NCBI RefSeq assembly: GCF_025822765.1
Contig: NZ_JACKUK010000020.1
Coordinates: forward strand, 1 to 64,000
Direction of reading: 5' to 3'
Source: Mycobacterium barrassiae
GTDB taxonomy: Bacteria > Actinomycetota > Actinomycetes > Mycobacteriales > Mycobacteriaceae
DNA length: 64,000 bases
The translations under genes and the position numbers were made by a program. Under the pieces are notes generated by a model. It did not search any database. It saw nothing but the letters and a program-made list of their open reading frames with translations, and was not told the origin of the DNA. Position 1 is the first letter of the stretch; each line of letters begins with the position of its first letter. Below, one piece after another: positions 40,234 to 48,875 of this stretch.

Positions 40234-41682
40234 ATGCCAAGTCCCTCCGTCACCTCGCCGCAAGTAGCCGTCAACGACATCGGCTCGGCCGAGGACTTTC
40301 TCGCCGCCATCGACAAAACCATCAAATACTTCAACGATGGCGACATCGTCGAGGGAACCATCGTCAAGGTTGACCGTGACGAAGTCCTGCTCGACATCGG
40401 TTACAAGACCGAAGGCGTCATCCCTTCCCGTGAGCTCTCCATCAAGCACGACGTCGACCCCAACGAGGTCGTCTCCGTGGGCGATGAGGTCGAAGCCCTG
40501 GTCCTCACCAAGGAGGACAAGGAAGGCCGCCTGATCCTGTCCAAGAAGCGCGCTCAGTACGAGCGGGCCTGGGGCACCATCGAAGAGCTTAAAGAGAAGG
40601 ACGAGGCCGTCAAGGGCACCGTCATCGAGGTCGTCAAGGGCGGCCTGATTCTCGACATCGGCCTGCGCGGCTTCCTGCCCGCGTCGTTGGTCGAGATGCG
40701 TCGTGTCCGCGATCTGCAGCCGTACATCGGCAAGGAGATCGAGGCCAAGATCATCGAGCTGGACAAGAACCGCAACAACGTGGTGCTGAGCCGCCGCGCC
40801 TGGCTGGAGCAGACGCAGTCCGAGGTGCGCAGCGAGTTCCTCAACCAGCTGCAGAAGGGCGCGATCCGCAAGGGCGTGGTCAGCAGCATCGTCAACTTCG
40901 GCGCGTTCGTCGATCTCGGCGGTGTCGACGGCCTGGTGCACGTCTCCGAGCTGTCCTGGAAGCACATCGATCACCCGTCCGAGGTCGTGCAGGTGGGCGA
41001 CGAGGTCACCGTCGAGGTCCTCGACGTCGACATGGACCGCGAGCGGGTTTCGCTGTCGCTCAAGGCGACTCAGGAAGATCCGTGGCGCCACTTCGCCCGT
41101 ACCCACGCCATCGGCCAGATCGTGCCGGGCAAGGTCACCAAGCTGGTGCCGTTCGGTGCGTTCGTCCGCGTCGAGGAGGGCATCGAGGGTCTGGTGCACA
41201 TCTCCGAGCTGTCCGAGCGCCACGTCGAGGTCCCGGACCAGGTGGTCCAGGTCGGCGACGACGCGATGGTCAAGGTCATCGACATCGACCTGGAGCGTCG
41301 CCGCATCTCGCTGAGCCTCAAGCAGGCCAACGAGGACTACACCGAGGAGTTCGACCCGTCGAAGTACGGCATGGCCGACAGCTACGACGAGCAGGGCAAC
41401 TACATCTTCCCCGAGGGCTTCGACGCCGAGACCAACGAATGGCTCGAGGGCTTCGAGAAGCAGCGCGAGGAGTGGGAGTCGCGCTACGCCGAGGCGGAGC
41501 GCAGGCACAAGATGCACACCGCGCAGATGGAGAAGTTCGCTGCAGCCGAAGCTGCCGAGGCTGCGAAGCCGGCGTCGGCCAATGGTTCGTCTCGCTCCGA
41601 GGAGGAGCCCGCGGCCGGTGGGTCGCTGGCCAGCGACGCCCAGCTGGCGGCGCTGCGGGAGAAGCTCGCAGGGAACGCCTGA
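40234..41682 (+). CDS. rpsA: 30S ribosomal protein S1
   Basis: 482 residues with four S1 RNA-binding repeats at about residues 36-105, 123-188, 209-277 and 294-363 (GDIVEGTIVKVDRDEVLLDI, VEVVKGGLILDIGLRGFLP, SSIVNFGAFVDLGGVDGLVH, TKLVPFGAFVRVEEGIEGLV). An acidic/helical region and an Ala/Ser-rich tail ending ALREKLAGNA follow. S1 brings mRNAs to the 30S subunit; in mycobacteria, rich in leaderless mRNAs, its role is partly distinct. The 116 bases before it hold the promoter region shared with divergent prsW. A clear terminator follows. Confidence 0.96.
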   Translation: MPSPSVTSPQVAVNDIGSAEDFLAAIDKTIKYFNDGDIVEGTIVKVDRDEVLLDIGYKTEGVIPSRELSIKHDVDPNEVVSVGDEVEALVLTKEDKEGRLILSKKRAQYERAWGTIEELKEKDEAVKGTVIEVVKGGLILDIGLRGFLPASLVEMRRVRDLQPYIGKEIEAKIIELDKNRNNVVLSRRAWLEQTQSEVRSEFLNQLQKGAIRKGVVSSIVNFGAFVDLGGVDGLVHVSELSWKHIDHPSEVVQVGDEVTVEVLDVDMDRERVSLSLKATQEDPWRHFARTHAIGQIVPGKVTKLVPFGAFVRVEEGIEGLVHISELSERHVEVPDQVVQVGDDAMVKVIDIDLERRRISLSLKQANEDYTEEFDPSKYGMADSYDEQGNYIFPEGFDAETNEWLEGFEKQREEWESRYAEAERRHKMHTAQMEKFAAAEAAEAAKPASANGSSRSEEEPAAGGSLASDAQLAALREKLAGNA

Positions 41683-41701
41683 TCTCTAGAACAACAACGT
41701 G

Positions 41702-41738
41702 CGCCCCGGCTCGGTCGAGCTGGGGCGTTCGTTGTTTT
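41702..41738 (+). terminator. Intrinsic terminator of rpsA
   Basis: An 11-bp stem (CGCCCCGGCTC against GAGCTGGGGCG, one G-U pair) with loop GGTC, followed by the T-rich GTTCGTTGTTTT. The flanking AACAAC and GTTGTT lengthen the pairing. It lies 19 bases after the rpsA stop. Confidence 0.8.
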
Positions 41739-41760
41739 CGGGTACTGACAAACTGGTGCG

Positions 41761-42984
41761 GTGCTGCGTATAGGCCTGTCCGGAGGAATCGGCGCCGGAA
41801 AATCGACGGTGTCGGCGACGTTCAGTGAGCTCGGAGGGATCGTCGTCGACGGCGACGTCATCGCCCGCGAGGTCGTTGAGCCGGGGACCGAGGGGTTGGC
41901 CAAGCTGGTCGACGCGTTCGGTCGTGACATCCTGCACGCCAGCGGACCGATGGCCGGCGCGCTGAACCGGCCCGCCCTGGCGGCCATCGCCTTCAGCGAC
42001 GACGAGAAACGGCAGATGCTCAACGGCATCGTGCATCCGCTGGTCGCGCACCGTCGGTCGGAGCTGATCGCGGCCGCTGCCGATGATGCCGTGATCGTCG
42101 AGGACATCCCGCTGCTCGTCGAGTCCGGGATGGCGCCGATGTTCCCGTTGGTGGTGATCGTGCACGCCGACGAGGATGTCCGCGTGAAGCGGCTGATCGA
42201 ACACCGCGGCTTCACCGAGGAGGATGCCCGGGCCCGGATCGCGGCGCAGGCCACCGAGGAACAGCGCCGCGCTGTGGCCGACGTGTGGCTGGACAATTCG
42301 GGCAGCACCGCCGACCTCATCGGCAAGGCCCGTGAGCTGTGGCATCAGCGCATCCTGCCGTTCGCCCACAACCTCGACCACGGACAGCCCGCGCGCACCG
42401 AGCCGGTCCTCGTGCCGAGCGATCCGTCGTGGCCCGAACAGGCGCGCAGGATGACGGCCCGGCTCAACACCGCATGCGGTCACCGCGCCGTGCGCATCGA
42501 CCACATCGGTTCCACGGCGGTTCCCGGGGTCGACGCCAAAGACGTGATCGACATGCAGGTGACGGTGGCCTCGCTCGAGGCGGCCGACGAGCTCGCCGAA
42601 GCGCTGGTCAATGCGGGGTATGTACACACGCCGATCACTGCGGACGTGGGTAAGCCCGACGCACGCAGCACCGCCGCCGCGTTCGATCACACCAACGATG
42701 AATCGTTGTGGCACAAGCGACTTCACTGCTCAGCCGACCCCGGCCGGCCGACCCACGTCCATCTTCGGGTCGACGGTTGGCCGGGGCAGCAGTTCGCCCT
42801 GCTGTTCGTCGACTGGTTGCGGGCCAACCCGTCGGTGCAGGCCGACTATGTCGCGCTGAAACGGCGGGTGGCGGCGCAGGCGCACCCCAACACCGGCGCA
42901 TACGCCGATGCAAAGGAGCCATGGTTCCTCGACGCCTACCGGCGGGCCTGGGAATGGGCTGACACCACCGGTTGGCGGCCGTAA
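41761..42984 (+). CDS. coaE: Dephospho-CoA kinase fused to a GrpB/UPF0157 domain
   Basis: 407 residues, the same length as the mycobacterial CoaE fusion. Residues 1-200 are the kinase that phosphorylates dephospho-CoA in the last step of CoA synthesis: P-loop GLSGGIGAGKS, DGDVIAREVVEPG, and the lid with EHRGFTEEDARARI. Residues ~215-405 are a GrpB domain of the nucleotidyltransferase fold (VRIDHIGSTAVPGVDAKDVIDMQV); its role is not settled, with suggestions of folding help or regulation. The GTG start lacks a strong ribosome-binding site. The gene lies after the rpsA terminator, so it has its own promoter. Confidence 0.95.
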   Translation: MLRIGLSGGIGAGKSTVSATFSELGGIVVDGDVIAREVVEPGTEGLAKLVDAFGRDILHASGPMAGALNRPALAAIAFSDDEKRQMLNGIVHPLVAHRRSELIAAAADDAVIVEDIPLLVESGMAPMFPLVVIVHADEDVRVKRLIEHRGFTEEDARARIAAQATEEQRRAVADVWLDNSGSTADLIGKARELWHQRILPFAHNLDHGQPARTEPVLVPSDPSWPEQARRMTARLNTACGHRAVRIDHIGSTAVPGVDAKDVIDMQVTVASLEAADELAEALVNAGYVHTPITADVGKPDARSTAAAFDHTNDESLWHKRLHCSADPGRPTHVHLRVDGWPGQQFALLFVDWLRANPSVQADYVALKRRVAAQAHPNTGAYADAKEPWFLDAYRRAWEWADTTGWRP

Positions 42985-42986
42985 CC

Positions 42987-43003
42987 GTTGGGAACTTCCC
43001 AAC
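42987..43003 (+). terminator. Short perfect hairpin after coaE
   Basis: GTTGGGA-ACT-TCCCAAC begins three bases after the coaE stop. It is a perfect inverted repeat without a T-tract and could end the coaE transcript or act as an operator for the exported protein gene downstream. Confidence 0.4.
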
Positions 43004-43086
43004 AAAAGTGTCCACTTGACCGACGCCCGTAGCTCCTACCGGTAGCAGCGGCCCGACCGGGCCTGCGCCCACCAGAGGAGTACGTC

Positions 43087-43425
43087 ATGTCCCATGCAGT
43101 GGCACGGGCGGCGGAGACCGTTCTCATCGCCGCGAGTCTCGGCGTCGTCGGTATCGGCGTCGCACTTGGATCCGCCAGCATCGCCGGAGCCGAGCCCAAG
43201 AAGTTCAACCAATCCGAGAGCGGCCTCAAGCTGATGTGCGACCGCTACGGCGGCAAATTCAGCCCGTCGGGCGAACACACGGGAGCGATGTGTTCATGGA
43301 AGGACGGGTCGGACACGATTTGCAATAAGAAGCAGGAATGCGTGGTCGTCGAACCGATTGACACGCAACGTGATCCGGGCCTGCCAGTGCTGCAGCCACT
43401 GGGCTCGTTGCAGGTAGTCGCTTAG
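43087..43425 (+). CDS. Small exported four-cysteine protein
   Basis: 112 residues. A Sec signal peptide of about 35 residues (TVLIAASLGVVGIGVALG core, cleavage after IAGA) precedes a mature part of about 77 residues with four cysteines (51, 69, 79, 85) in MCDRYGG, GAMCSW and ICNKKQEC, likely forming two disulfides. GAGGAG lies seven bases before the ATG. It resembles small mycobacterial exported proteins of unknown function. Its stop interleaves with that of the convergent exported protein gene. Confidence 0.75.
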   Translation: MSHAVARAAETVLIAASLGVVGIGVALGSASIAGAEPKKFNQSESGLKLMCDRYGGKFSPSGEHTGAMCSWKDGSDTICNKKQECVVVEPIDTQRDPGLPVLQPLGSLQVVA

Positions 43426-43988
43426 GCGGCCGGTTCCGTCGCCGCCGCCTCGGACGCCTCGGTGGACGGCTCGGCAGGCGCGGAGTCGGGTGCCGGAGCC
43501 ACCGGGTTCGCGATGTTCAGCGGAGCGCCGCACTGCAGGGTGCCGTACAGCGGATCGTCCTTGACGCGGAACAACCGAGGCGCGATGAACTGATCGGCCT
43601 GAGCGACGATCTGATCGTCGACCAGGATCTCGCAGTGCAGGTTCGATCCGTACGGCCACCCGATGGACAACTCCATCCCCGCCAGCTTGGGGTCGTCGAG
43701 AACGGTGTTCACCTCGAAGGTCTGGCCGGGCAGCATCGTCGGCGTGGCGCTGTTGACGTTGTGGTCATCCTGCTTGTAGGCCACCACCGCGTCACGCGAT
43801 GTGCCGTCGGCCCGCGCGCGGTAGATCACGTTGTGGAGCACCTGAGGCGGATCGGCGGCCGCTGGCGTCGGTGGCGGCTCGGGCTCGGTGACTGGTTGCG
43901 CGAACGCGGCCGCCGGAGACAAGAGCGTGCCCGCGCCGGCGGCAGCGACGGCGGCAAGAGCAAGCCACCGGCGCTTGGTAGAACTCAT
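43422..43988 (-). CDS. Exported alanine/proline-rich protein
   Basis: 188 residues from ATG 43988. The signal peptide is MSSTKRRWLALAAV and following residues, with cleavage after AAAFA. Short Pro/Glu linkers stand at both ends (TEPEPPPTPAAADPP near the start, PAPDSAPAEPSTEASEAAA at the end). The globular middle has two cysteines (LHCEIL and TLQCGAP) that may pair, and strands such as HNVIYRARADGTSRDAVVAY. It looks like a secreted or cell-wall-associated protein of unknown function. Confidence 0.75.
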   Translation of the reverse strand: MSSTKRRWLALAAVAAAGAGTLLSPAAAFAQPVTEPEPPPTPAAADPPQVLHNVIYRARADGTSRDAVVAYKQDDHNVNSATPTMLPGQTFEVNTVLDDPKLAGMELSIGWPYGSNLHCEILVDDQIVAQADQFIAPRLFRVKDDPLYGTLQCGAPLNIANPVAPAPDSAPAEPSTEASEAAATEPAA

Positions 43989-44085
43989 GAGAGCTGACTT
44001 TACCGGCTTTGCCCATGTCAGAGAGATGCAGCCGGTTTTCGCAGAAATTGCCATCACTTGGTCATCGATCAAGATCAACCAGGCG

Positions 44086-44562
44086 TTACGTCGCATTCCG
44101 CCAGGTCAGGACCACGCCGTGGCTGGCGAGCCAGCGGTCGAGGTCATAGTCGTGCCGCGACAGTCCCTCGATCGTTGATACGGCGGTCTGAACTGCATGT
44201 TCGCCGGTCTCGGGACTGAGTAAGCGGTGCCGGACGGCGGTGAGCAGCTCGTCGACGTCGGCCAGCTCGACGCCGAATCCGGTCCGCACCACCAGGTCGA
44301 GGTAATGATCCTCCGATTTCCACTCGGTTTCGCCCGGCGTGTAGCGGCCGACGTCGAGGTAGAAGTTTTGGTCGCGTTCATGACCAGGGTTGAAGTGGAA
44401 CACGGTGACCCGCAGGCTCAGCTCGGGCAGCAGCCACGACTCGAGATAGTGGAATTGGGCGCGACCAGGCGTAGGCCGGGCCATGTACAGGCCCCAGGGC
44501 TGGACGGTGTAGACGTCCACGGCCCGCTCGATGCCCTTCGGATCGGTGTTGGTGCGGGCCAC
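44086..44562 (-). CDS. DUF402 protein (Rv1632c-like)
   Basis: 158 residues from GTG 44562. The DUF402 fold is shown by [39 protein letters not shown] and [15 protein letters not shown]. Some DUF402 proteins are nucleoside di/triphosphatases or ribonuclease-E-associated, but this one is not characterised. The coding pattern continues upstream ([10 protein letters not shown]) as far as an ATT codon at 44595, directly after an in-frame TAG, so the true start may be the rare ATT. It diverges from uvrB, and the damage promoter of uvrB lies 40 bases from that ATT. Confidence 0.8.
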   Translation of the reverse strand: MARTNTDPKGIERAVDVYTVQPWGLYMARPTPGRAQFHYLESWLLPELSLRVTVFHFNPGHERDQNFYLDVGRYTPGETEWKSEDHYLDLVVRTGFGVELADVDELLTAVRHRLLSPETGEHAVQTAVSTIEGLSRHDYDLDRWLASHGVVLTWRNAT

Positions 44563-44634
44563 CAGGTCGAATGTCTCGTGTTTGGGAGGGTGAATGGAGA
44601 CAGCCTACGGTCGGCTCGGTCTGCGGAACAGAAC

Positions 44635-44657
44635 ATGTCGGTGCGGGGTTCTACCCT
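44635..44657 (+). promoter_or_regulatory. RecA-independent (PafBC-type) damage promoter of uvrB
   Basis: ATGTCGGTG-N8-TACCCT differs at one position from the mycobacterial RecA-NDp consensus TTGTCRGTG-N8-TANNNT. The -10 ends seven bases before the ATG at 44665, so the mRNA should be leaderless or nearly so. Promoters of this class are activated by PafBC after DNA damage. Confidence 0.75.
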
Positions 44658-44664
44658 GGTGAAT

Positions 44665-46815
44665 ATGGCTTTCGCTACCGAACATCCCGTGCTGGCGCAC
44701 TCGGAGTACCGCCCTGTCGACTCGATCGTGCGCGCCGGCGGACGCTTCGAGGTGGTCAGCCCATACGCGCCGGCAGGTGACCAGCCGGCGGCCATCAACG
44801 AGCTCGAGCGCCGGATCAATGCGGGGGAGCATGACGTGGTGCTGCTCGGCGCCACCGGCACCGGTAAGTCGGCGACGACGGCATGGCTCATCGAACGGGT
44901 ACAGCGGCCGACGCTGGTGATGGAACCCAACAAGACGCTCGCCGCGCAGATGGCGAACGAGCTACGGGAGATGTTGCCGCACAACGCCGTTGAGTACTTC
45001 GTCTCGTACTACGACTACTACCAGCCCGAGGCGTACATCGCGCAGACCGACACCTACATCGAGAAGGACAGCTCGATCAACGACGATGTGGAGCGGCTGC
45101 GGCACTCGGCGACGTCCAGCCTGCTGTCGCGGCGTGATGTCGTGGTGGTGGCGTCGGTGTCCTGTATCTACGGTTTGGGCACCCCGCAGTCCTACCTGGA
45201 CCGGTCGGTCGAGCTGAAGGTCGGCCAGGAGGTCCCGCGCGACGCGTTGCTGCGGCTTCTGGTGGACGTGCAGTACACCCGCAATGACATGGCGTTCACC
45301 CGCGGCTCGTTCCGCGTCCGGGGCGACACCGTCGAGATCATCCCGTCGTACGAGGAACTGGCGGTGCGCATCGAGTTCTTCGGCGACGAGGTCGAGGAGC
45401 TGTACTACCTGCACCCCCTGACGGGAGACGTGGTTCGCAAGGTCGACTCGCTGCGGATCTTCCCGGCCACCCACTACGTCGCAGGACCGGAGCGGATGGC
45501 CCACGCGATCTCCACCATCGAGCAGGAACTCGAGGAGCGACTGGCCGAACTGGAAGGCCAGGGCAAGCTGCTCGAGGCGCAGCGGCTGCGCATGCGCACC
45601 AACTACGACATCGAGATGATGCGCCAGGTCGGGTTCTGCTCGGGCATCGAGAACTATTCGCGCCACATCGACGCCAGGCCTGCCGGCTCGGCACCCGCCA
45701 CCCTGCTGGACTACTTCCCGGACGACTTCTTGTTGGTCATCGACGAGTCGCACGTGACGGTCCCGCAGATCGGCGGCATGTACGAGGGCGACATCTCCCG
45801 TAAGCGCAACCTCGTGGACTTCGGATTCCGGTTGCCGTCAGCGATCGACAACCGGCCGCTGACGTGGGAGGAGTTCGCCGACCGGATCGGGCAGACGGTG
45901 TATCTGTCGGCCACACCCGGCCCCTACGAGCTGAGCCAGTCCGCCGGCGAGTTCGTCGAGCAGGTGATTCGCCCGACCGGCCTGGTCGACCCGAAGGTTG
46001 TGGTGAAGCCGACCAAGGGGCAGATCGACGATCTGATCGGGGAGATCCGCCTTCGCGCCGAGCGCGACGAACGCGTGCTGGTCACCACGCTGACCAAGAA
46101 AATGGCCGAGGACCTGACCGACTATCTGCTCGAGATGGGCATCAGGGTGCGTTACCTGCACTCCGAGGTCGACACACTGCGCCGGGTCGAGCTGCTGCGA
46201 CAGCTGCGGCTCGGTGACTACGACGTCCTCGTGGGCATCAACCTGCTGCGGGAGGGGCTCGACCTGCCGGAGGTGTCGCTGGTCGCGATCCTCGATGCCG
46301 ACAAGGAAGGCTTCCTGCGGTCGCCGCGCAGCCTGATCCAGACCATCGGTCGTGCGGCGCGCAACGTGTCGGGCGAAGTGCACATGTACGCCGACAAGAT
46401 CACCGACTCGATGAAGGAAGCCATCGACGAGACCGATCGCCGCCGGGCCAAGCAGATCGCCTACAACAAAGAACACGGCATCGATCCAAAGCCGTTGCGC
46501 AAGAAGATCGCCGACATTCTCGACCAGGTGTACCGCGAGGCCGACGATGTGGAGGTCGGTGGTTCGGGGCGCAACGCGTCGCGCGGCCGTCGCGCTCAGG
46601 GCGAGCCGGGCCGTGCCGTCAGCGCAGGCATCATCGAGGGCCGCGATACCACCAACATGCCCCGCGCCGAGTTGGCCGACCTGATCAAGGATCTGACCGA
46701 GCAGATGATGGCCGCCGCCCGCGATCTGCAGTTCGAGTTGGCGGCGCGGATCCGCGACGAGATCCACGATCTGAAGAAGGAACTGCGCGGGATGGACGCC
46801 GCGGGGTTGAAGTAG
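44665..46815 (+). CDS. uvrB: Excinuclease ABC subunit B
   Basis: 716 residues. UvrB is the helicase-like damage-verification subunit of nucleotide excision repair. Walker A is GATGTGKS. The damage-probing beta-hairpin is [14 protein letters not shown]. The helicase motifs include VIDESH (Walker B), YLSATPG and QTIGRAARN. The C-terminal UvrB/UvrC-interaction domain is [34 protein letters not shown] 44665 gives [18 protein letters not shown], the mycobacterial N-terminus, and fits the leaderless promoter just upstream. The frame remains open further upstream only antisense to DUF402. Confidence 0.97.
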   Translation: MAFATEHPVLAHSEYRPVDSIVRAGGRFEVVSPYAPAGDQPAAINELERRINAGEHDVVLLGATGTGKSATTAWLIERVQRPTLVMEPNKTLAAQMANELREMLPHNAVEYFVSYYDYYQPEAYIAQTDTYIEKDSSINDDVERLRHSATSSLLSRRDVVVVASVSCIYGLGTPQSYLDRSVELKVGQEVPRDALLRLLVDVQYTRNDMAFTRGSFRVRGDTVEIIPSYEELAVRIEFFGDEVEELYYLHPLTGDVVRKVDSLRIFPATHYVAGPERMAHAISTIEQELEERLAELEGQGKLLEAQRLRMRTNYDIEMMRQVGFCSGIENYSRHIDARPAGSAPATLLDYFPDDFLLVIDESHVTVPQIGGMYEGDISRKRNLVDFGFRLPSAIDNRPLTWEEFADRIGQTVYLSATPGPYELSQSAGEFVEQVIRPTGLVDPKVVVKPTKGQIDDLIGEIRLRAERDERVLVTTLTKKMAEDLTDYLLEMGIRVRYLHSEVDTLRRVELLRQLRLGDYDVLVGINLLREGLDLPEVSLVAILDADKEGFLRSPRSLIQTIGRAARNVSGEVHMYADKITDSMKEAIDETDRRRAKQIAYNKEHGIDPKPLRKKIADILDQVYREADDVEVGGSGRNASRGRRAQGEPGRAVSAGIIEGRDTTNMPRAELADLIKDLTEQMMAAARDLQFELAARIRDEIHDLKKELRGMDAAGLK

Positions 46816-46826
46816 CTCATCGCCCA

Positions 46827-46853
46827 AGGCGGGCGGCCCGACTCCGCCCGCCT
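46827..46853 (+). terminator. GC-rich hairpin after uvrB
   Basis: A perfect 10-bp stem AGGCGGGCGG/CCGCCCGCCT with a seven-base loop, 11 bases after the uvrB stop. It has no T-tract, as is frequent in mycobacteria. It lies between convergent genes and could stop both. Confidence 0.55.
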
Positions 46854-46879
46854 GCATCGGGTGCTCAAACGAGGCAGCC

Positions 46880-47326
46880 TCAGCGGCGAATGATGTCGGG
46901 GACCCCCCAACCGGGGCGTGGTGGCGGTGCGGGTTGCGTTGGCTGCGCCACTGGTTCCGGCGGCGCTGCTGGCGGCGGGTTCTGACCACCCACGACCGGC
47001 CCTGGGTTTGCCACTTCGGGGCTATCCGAGGGCATGGGAGGCCCTTGCATCGGGGCCGGTTCGCATCTGGACCCATTCAGCTGTCCACCAGCTCTCCAGC
47101 AGCAGAATTTGACCTCTTCCAACGCTTGCGGCGCCGTGGTCTTTCCGTCTTCGTGACGCTTTAACGCTGCATTGCTGCAGTTCTCGTAGGACTTAGGGTC
47201 CCACTTTCTTTCCGCGTGCGAGACCGCGGGTTGACTGAGGCCGCCGAGCGCCAATGCGAGCGCCGCCGCCCCGAACACCGTCGCCGCGGTCGATCGTTTG
47301 AATGTACGCACCTGCTGGGTGTGCAT
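46880..47326 (-). CDS. Exported proline-rich four-cysteine protein
   Basis: 148 residues from ATG 47326, which has GAAGGAAGAG just upstream. The signal peptide (STAATVFGAAALALALGGL core) is cleaved after SHA near residue 38. The mature domain is about 55 residues with cysteines 50, 75, 76 and 88 (ENCSNAAL, FCCWRAGG, GSRCEP). A Pro-rich tail ends PPPRPGWGVPDIIRR. The cysteine-domain-plus-Pro-tail layout is common in mycobacterial secreted proteins of unknown function. An in-frame ATG at 47395 would place a non-signal stretch first. Confidence 0.72.
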   Translation of the reverse strand: MHTQQVRTFKRSTAATVFGAAALALALGGLSQPAVSHAERKWDPKSYENCSNAALKRHEDGKTTAPQALEEVKFCCWRAGGQLNGSRCEPAPMQGPPMPSDSPEVANPGPVVGGQNPPPAAPPEPVAQPTQPAPPPRPGWGVPDIIRR

Positions 47327-47714
47327 TTCTCTTCCTTCGGTTGATGGCCCGTCGAGCATCCAAAGAGGCTTGCCGAGCTTGTTGCGTGTCGTCATGTGGG
47401 TTCCTTGCTTGATGGGCTTCTGACGCGTACATGTCTGGCCGCACGGAACGGCCGGCACATGAGCGATTGCCTCAATTCGCAGGCGCGGCAACACACGAGG
47501 CAGAAGATCCGCACCCCATGCCGCGGAAGGCGGGTTGACCCGCGCCTCGAGTAGTCGTTTCGACGCTTGCGATTTCGGTCATGCCACGAACGTAGAAGCG
47601 GCGACGTGGGCGGCGCATCGCCCTATGCGGCCATCTTCTGCAGATGGCCCGTTTCGGCTACCTCACAAGATGCTGAGGCGCGCAACCTCCGCGCCGGCCG
47701 CGGGGCTGAAGTAG
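47327..47714. other. Non-coding region between two minus-strand genes
   Basis: 388 bases upstream of the exported-protein gene and downstream of the hydrolase gene. It should hold the promoter of the exported protein. I see no credible gene, tRNA or clear hairpin in it. Confidence 0.5.
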
Positions 47715-48776
47715 TCAGTCCCGCAGGTGGCTCTCGAAGAAGCGGCTTGCGGCGTCGGCGATCTCGCGATGCAGGGCCGCCCGGTCGACACCTGGTGCGT
47801 CGATGCAGGCTTCTGGGAACTCGTCGCGACCGATCTGGTTGCACTGGTTGGTGAAGATCTCGTGGTCGACGTCGCCGGGCAGGATGTTCAGCTCAGAGCC
47901 GGGAATATTGTGCGCGGCGAATTCGGCGTTCTCGTCGGGCGGCGTCTGGGTGTCGCGGGCGCCGACGATGAGATAGGTCGGCAACTTCAGTTCGTGCAGC
48001 CCGGCCTCGTCCATCCCGAACGCCTGGATGATCCCCGGCGCCATGGCGAAGACCGCCTTGATCCGCGGATCCGCGACATCGAGGGCGGGAGCGGCGTCGA
48101 GCGGTAGCTGATCGCGTAGATGTTGGGGCACCGCCCGGTTGTTCTTCCAGCCGCGCTGGAAGTCCAGATACCTCTCGGCGTTGACCCGGGCTCCACCGAT
48201 CCACAGCGATGTGAACCCGCCCTGCGAATGTCCGGCCACCCCGATCCTGTCCTTGTCGATCAATGGCCCCCAAAAGGCGTCGCCGACAAGGAAATTCGCG
48301 GTGAGCGTCAGGTCCTTCGGCCGCTGCCACAGCTTGTTGGCGAGATACACGATCGACGAGTCGTAGCTGTTGGCGCGGTAGTGGTCCAAGGCCGCGACGA
48401 TGTAGCCGCGGCTGGCGAGTGCCTGCGCGAACCATGCGTAGACCAACCCGTTGCTGCCCCGCCCGTGTGAGAACAGGATCAACGGGTGACGTTCGATGTC
48501 CACCGGGGACAGGTCGGGATAGACCGTCACGTCGGTGTAGAACGGCATCGGGAACGCCTCGGCGCCGGGCGGAGCCGCGACGGCTGGGTAGAAGACGTCC
48601 AAGGCCAGATGGCGGTCTGTCCCGTCCGGGCCGCGGTCGACGAACTCGACCTGCCGGATACCGACGGTGACGGCGGGATCCGGGGCGACGGGAGCGGGCT
48701 CGTTTCGGGTGTCGCCGCCCTGACCGCAGCCCGCGACCAGTACGGCGATCAACGTGCAAACCAAAGCTCGCAACAT
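47715..48776 (-). CDS. Alpha/beta hydrolase lipoprotein
   Basis: 353 residues from ATG 48776. The short signal peptide ends in the lipobox LVAGC with Cys17, so the protein is probably membrane-anchored outside the cell. The hydrolase core has the oxyanion region ILFSHGRGSNG, the nucleophile elbow GHSQGG with Ser184, and a C-terminal VGARDTQTPP and DVDHEIF that fit the Asp and His of the triad. It resembles platelet-activating-factor acetylhydrolase/chlorophyllase-like lipases. The substrate is unknown. It diverges from the MFS gene, and a SoxR-like operator lies between them. Confidence 0.8.
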   Translation of the reverse strand: MLRALVCTLIAVLVAGCGQGGDTRNEPAPVAPDPAVTVGIRQVEFVDRGPDGTDRHLALDVFYPAVAAPPGAEAFPMPFYTDVTVYPDLSPVDIERHPLILFSHGRGSNGLVYAWFAQALASRGYIVAALDHYRANSYDSSIVYLANKLWQRPKDLTLTANFLVGDAFWGPLIDKDRIGVAGHSQGGFTSLWIGGARVNAERYLDFQRGWKNNRAVPQHLRDQLPLDAAPALDVADPRIKAVFAMAPGIIQAFGMDEAGLHELKLPTYLIVGARDTQTPPDENAEFAAHNIPGSELNILPGDVDHEIFTNQCNQIGRDEFPEACIDAPGVDRAALHREIADAASRFFESHLRD

Positions 48777-48837
48777 GAGTTGCAACCTAGCGTCAGCCAG
48801 GGACTTTTGCGGTCTGAGCGCCACCTATCGGAATAAC

Positions 48838-48868
48838 TTGACCTCAACCGCGGTTGAGCTCCTAGCGT
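48838..48868 (+). promoter_or_regulatory. SoxR/MerR-type operator-promoter of the MFS gene
   Basis: A -35 TTGACC and a -10 TAGCGT are separated by 19 bases, the overlong spacing typical of MerR-family promoters. The perfect palindrome CTCAACCGCGGTTGAG (48843-48858) fills the spacer and resembles SoxR boxes (CCTCAAN..TTGAGG). The expected start of transcription is at about 48875. Confidence 0.7.
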
Positions 48869-48875
48869 GAGCGGC

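Noticed and set aside
40118-40240. N-terminal extension of the PrsW protein
   Set aside because: It lies in the rpsA promoter region, is rich in atypical residues, and PrsW family similarity begins after ATG 40117.
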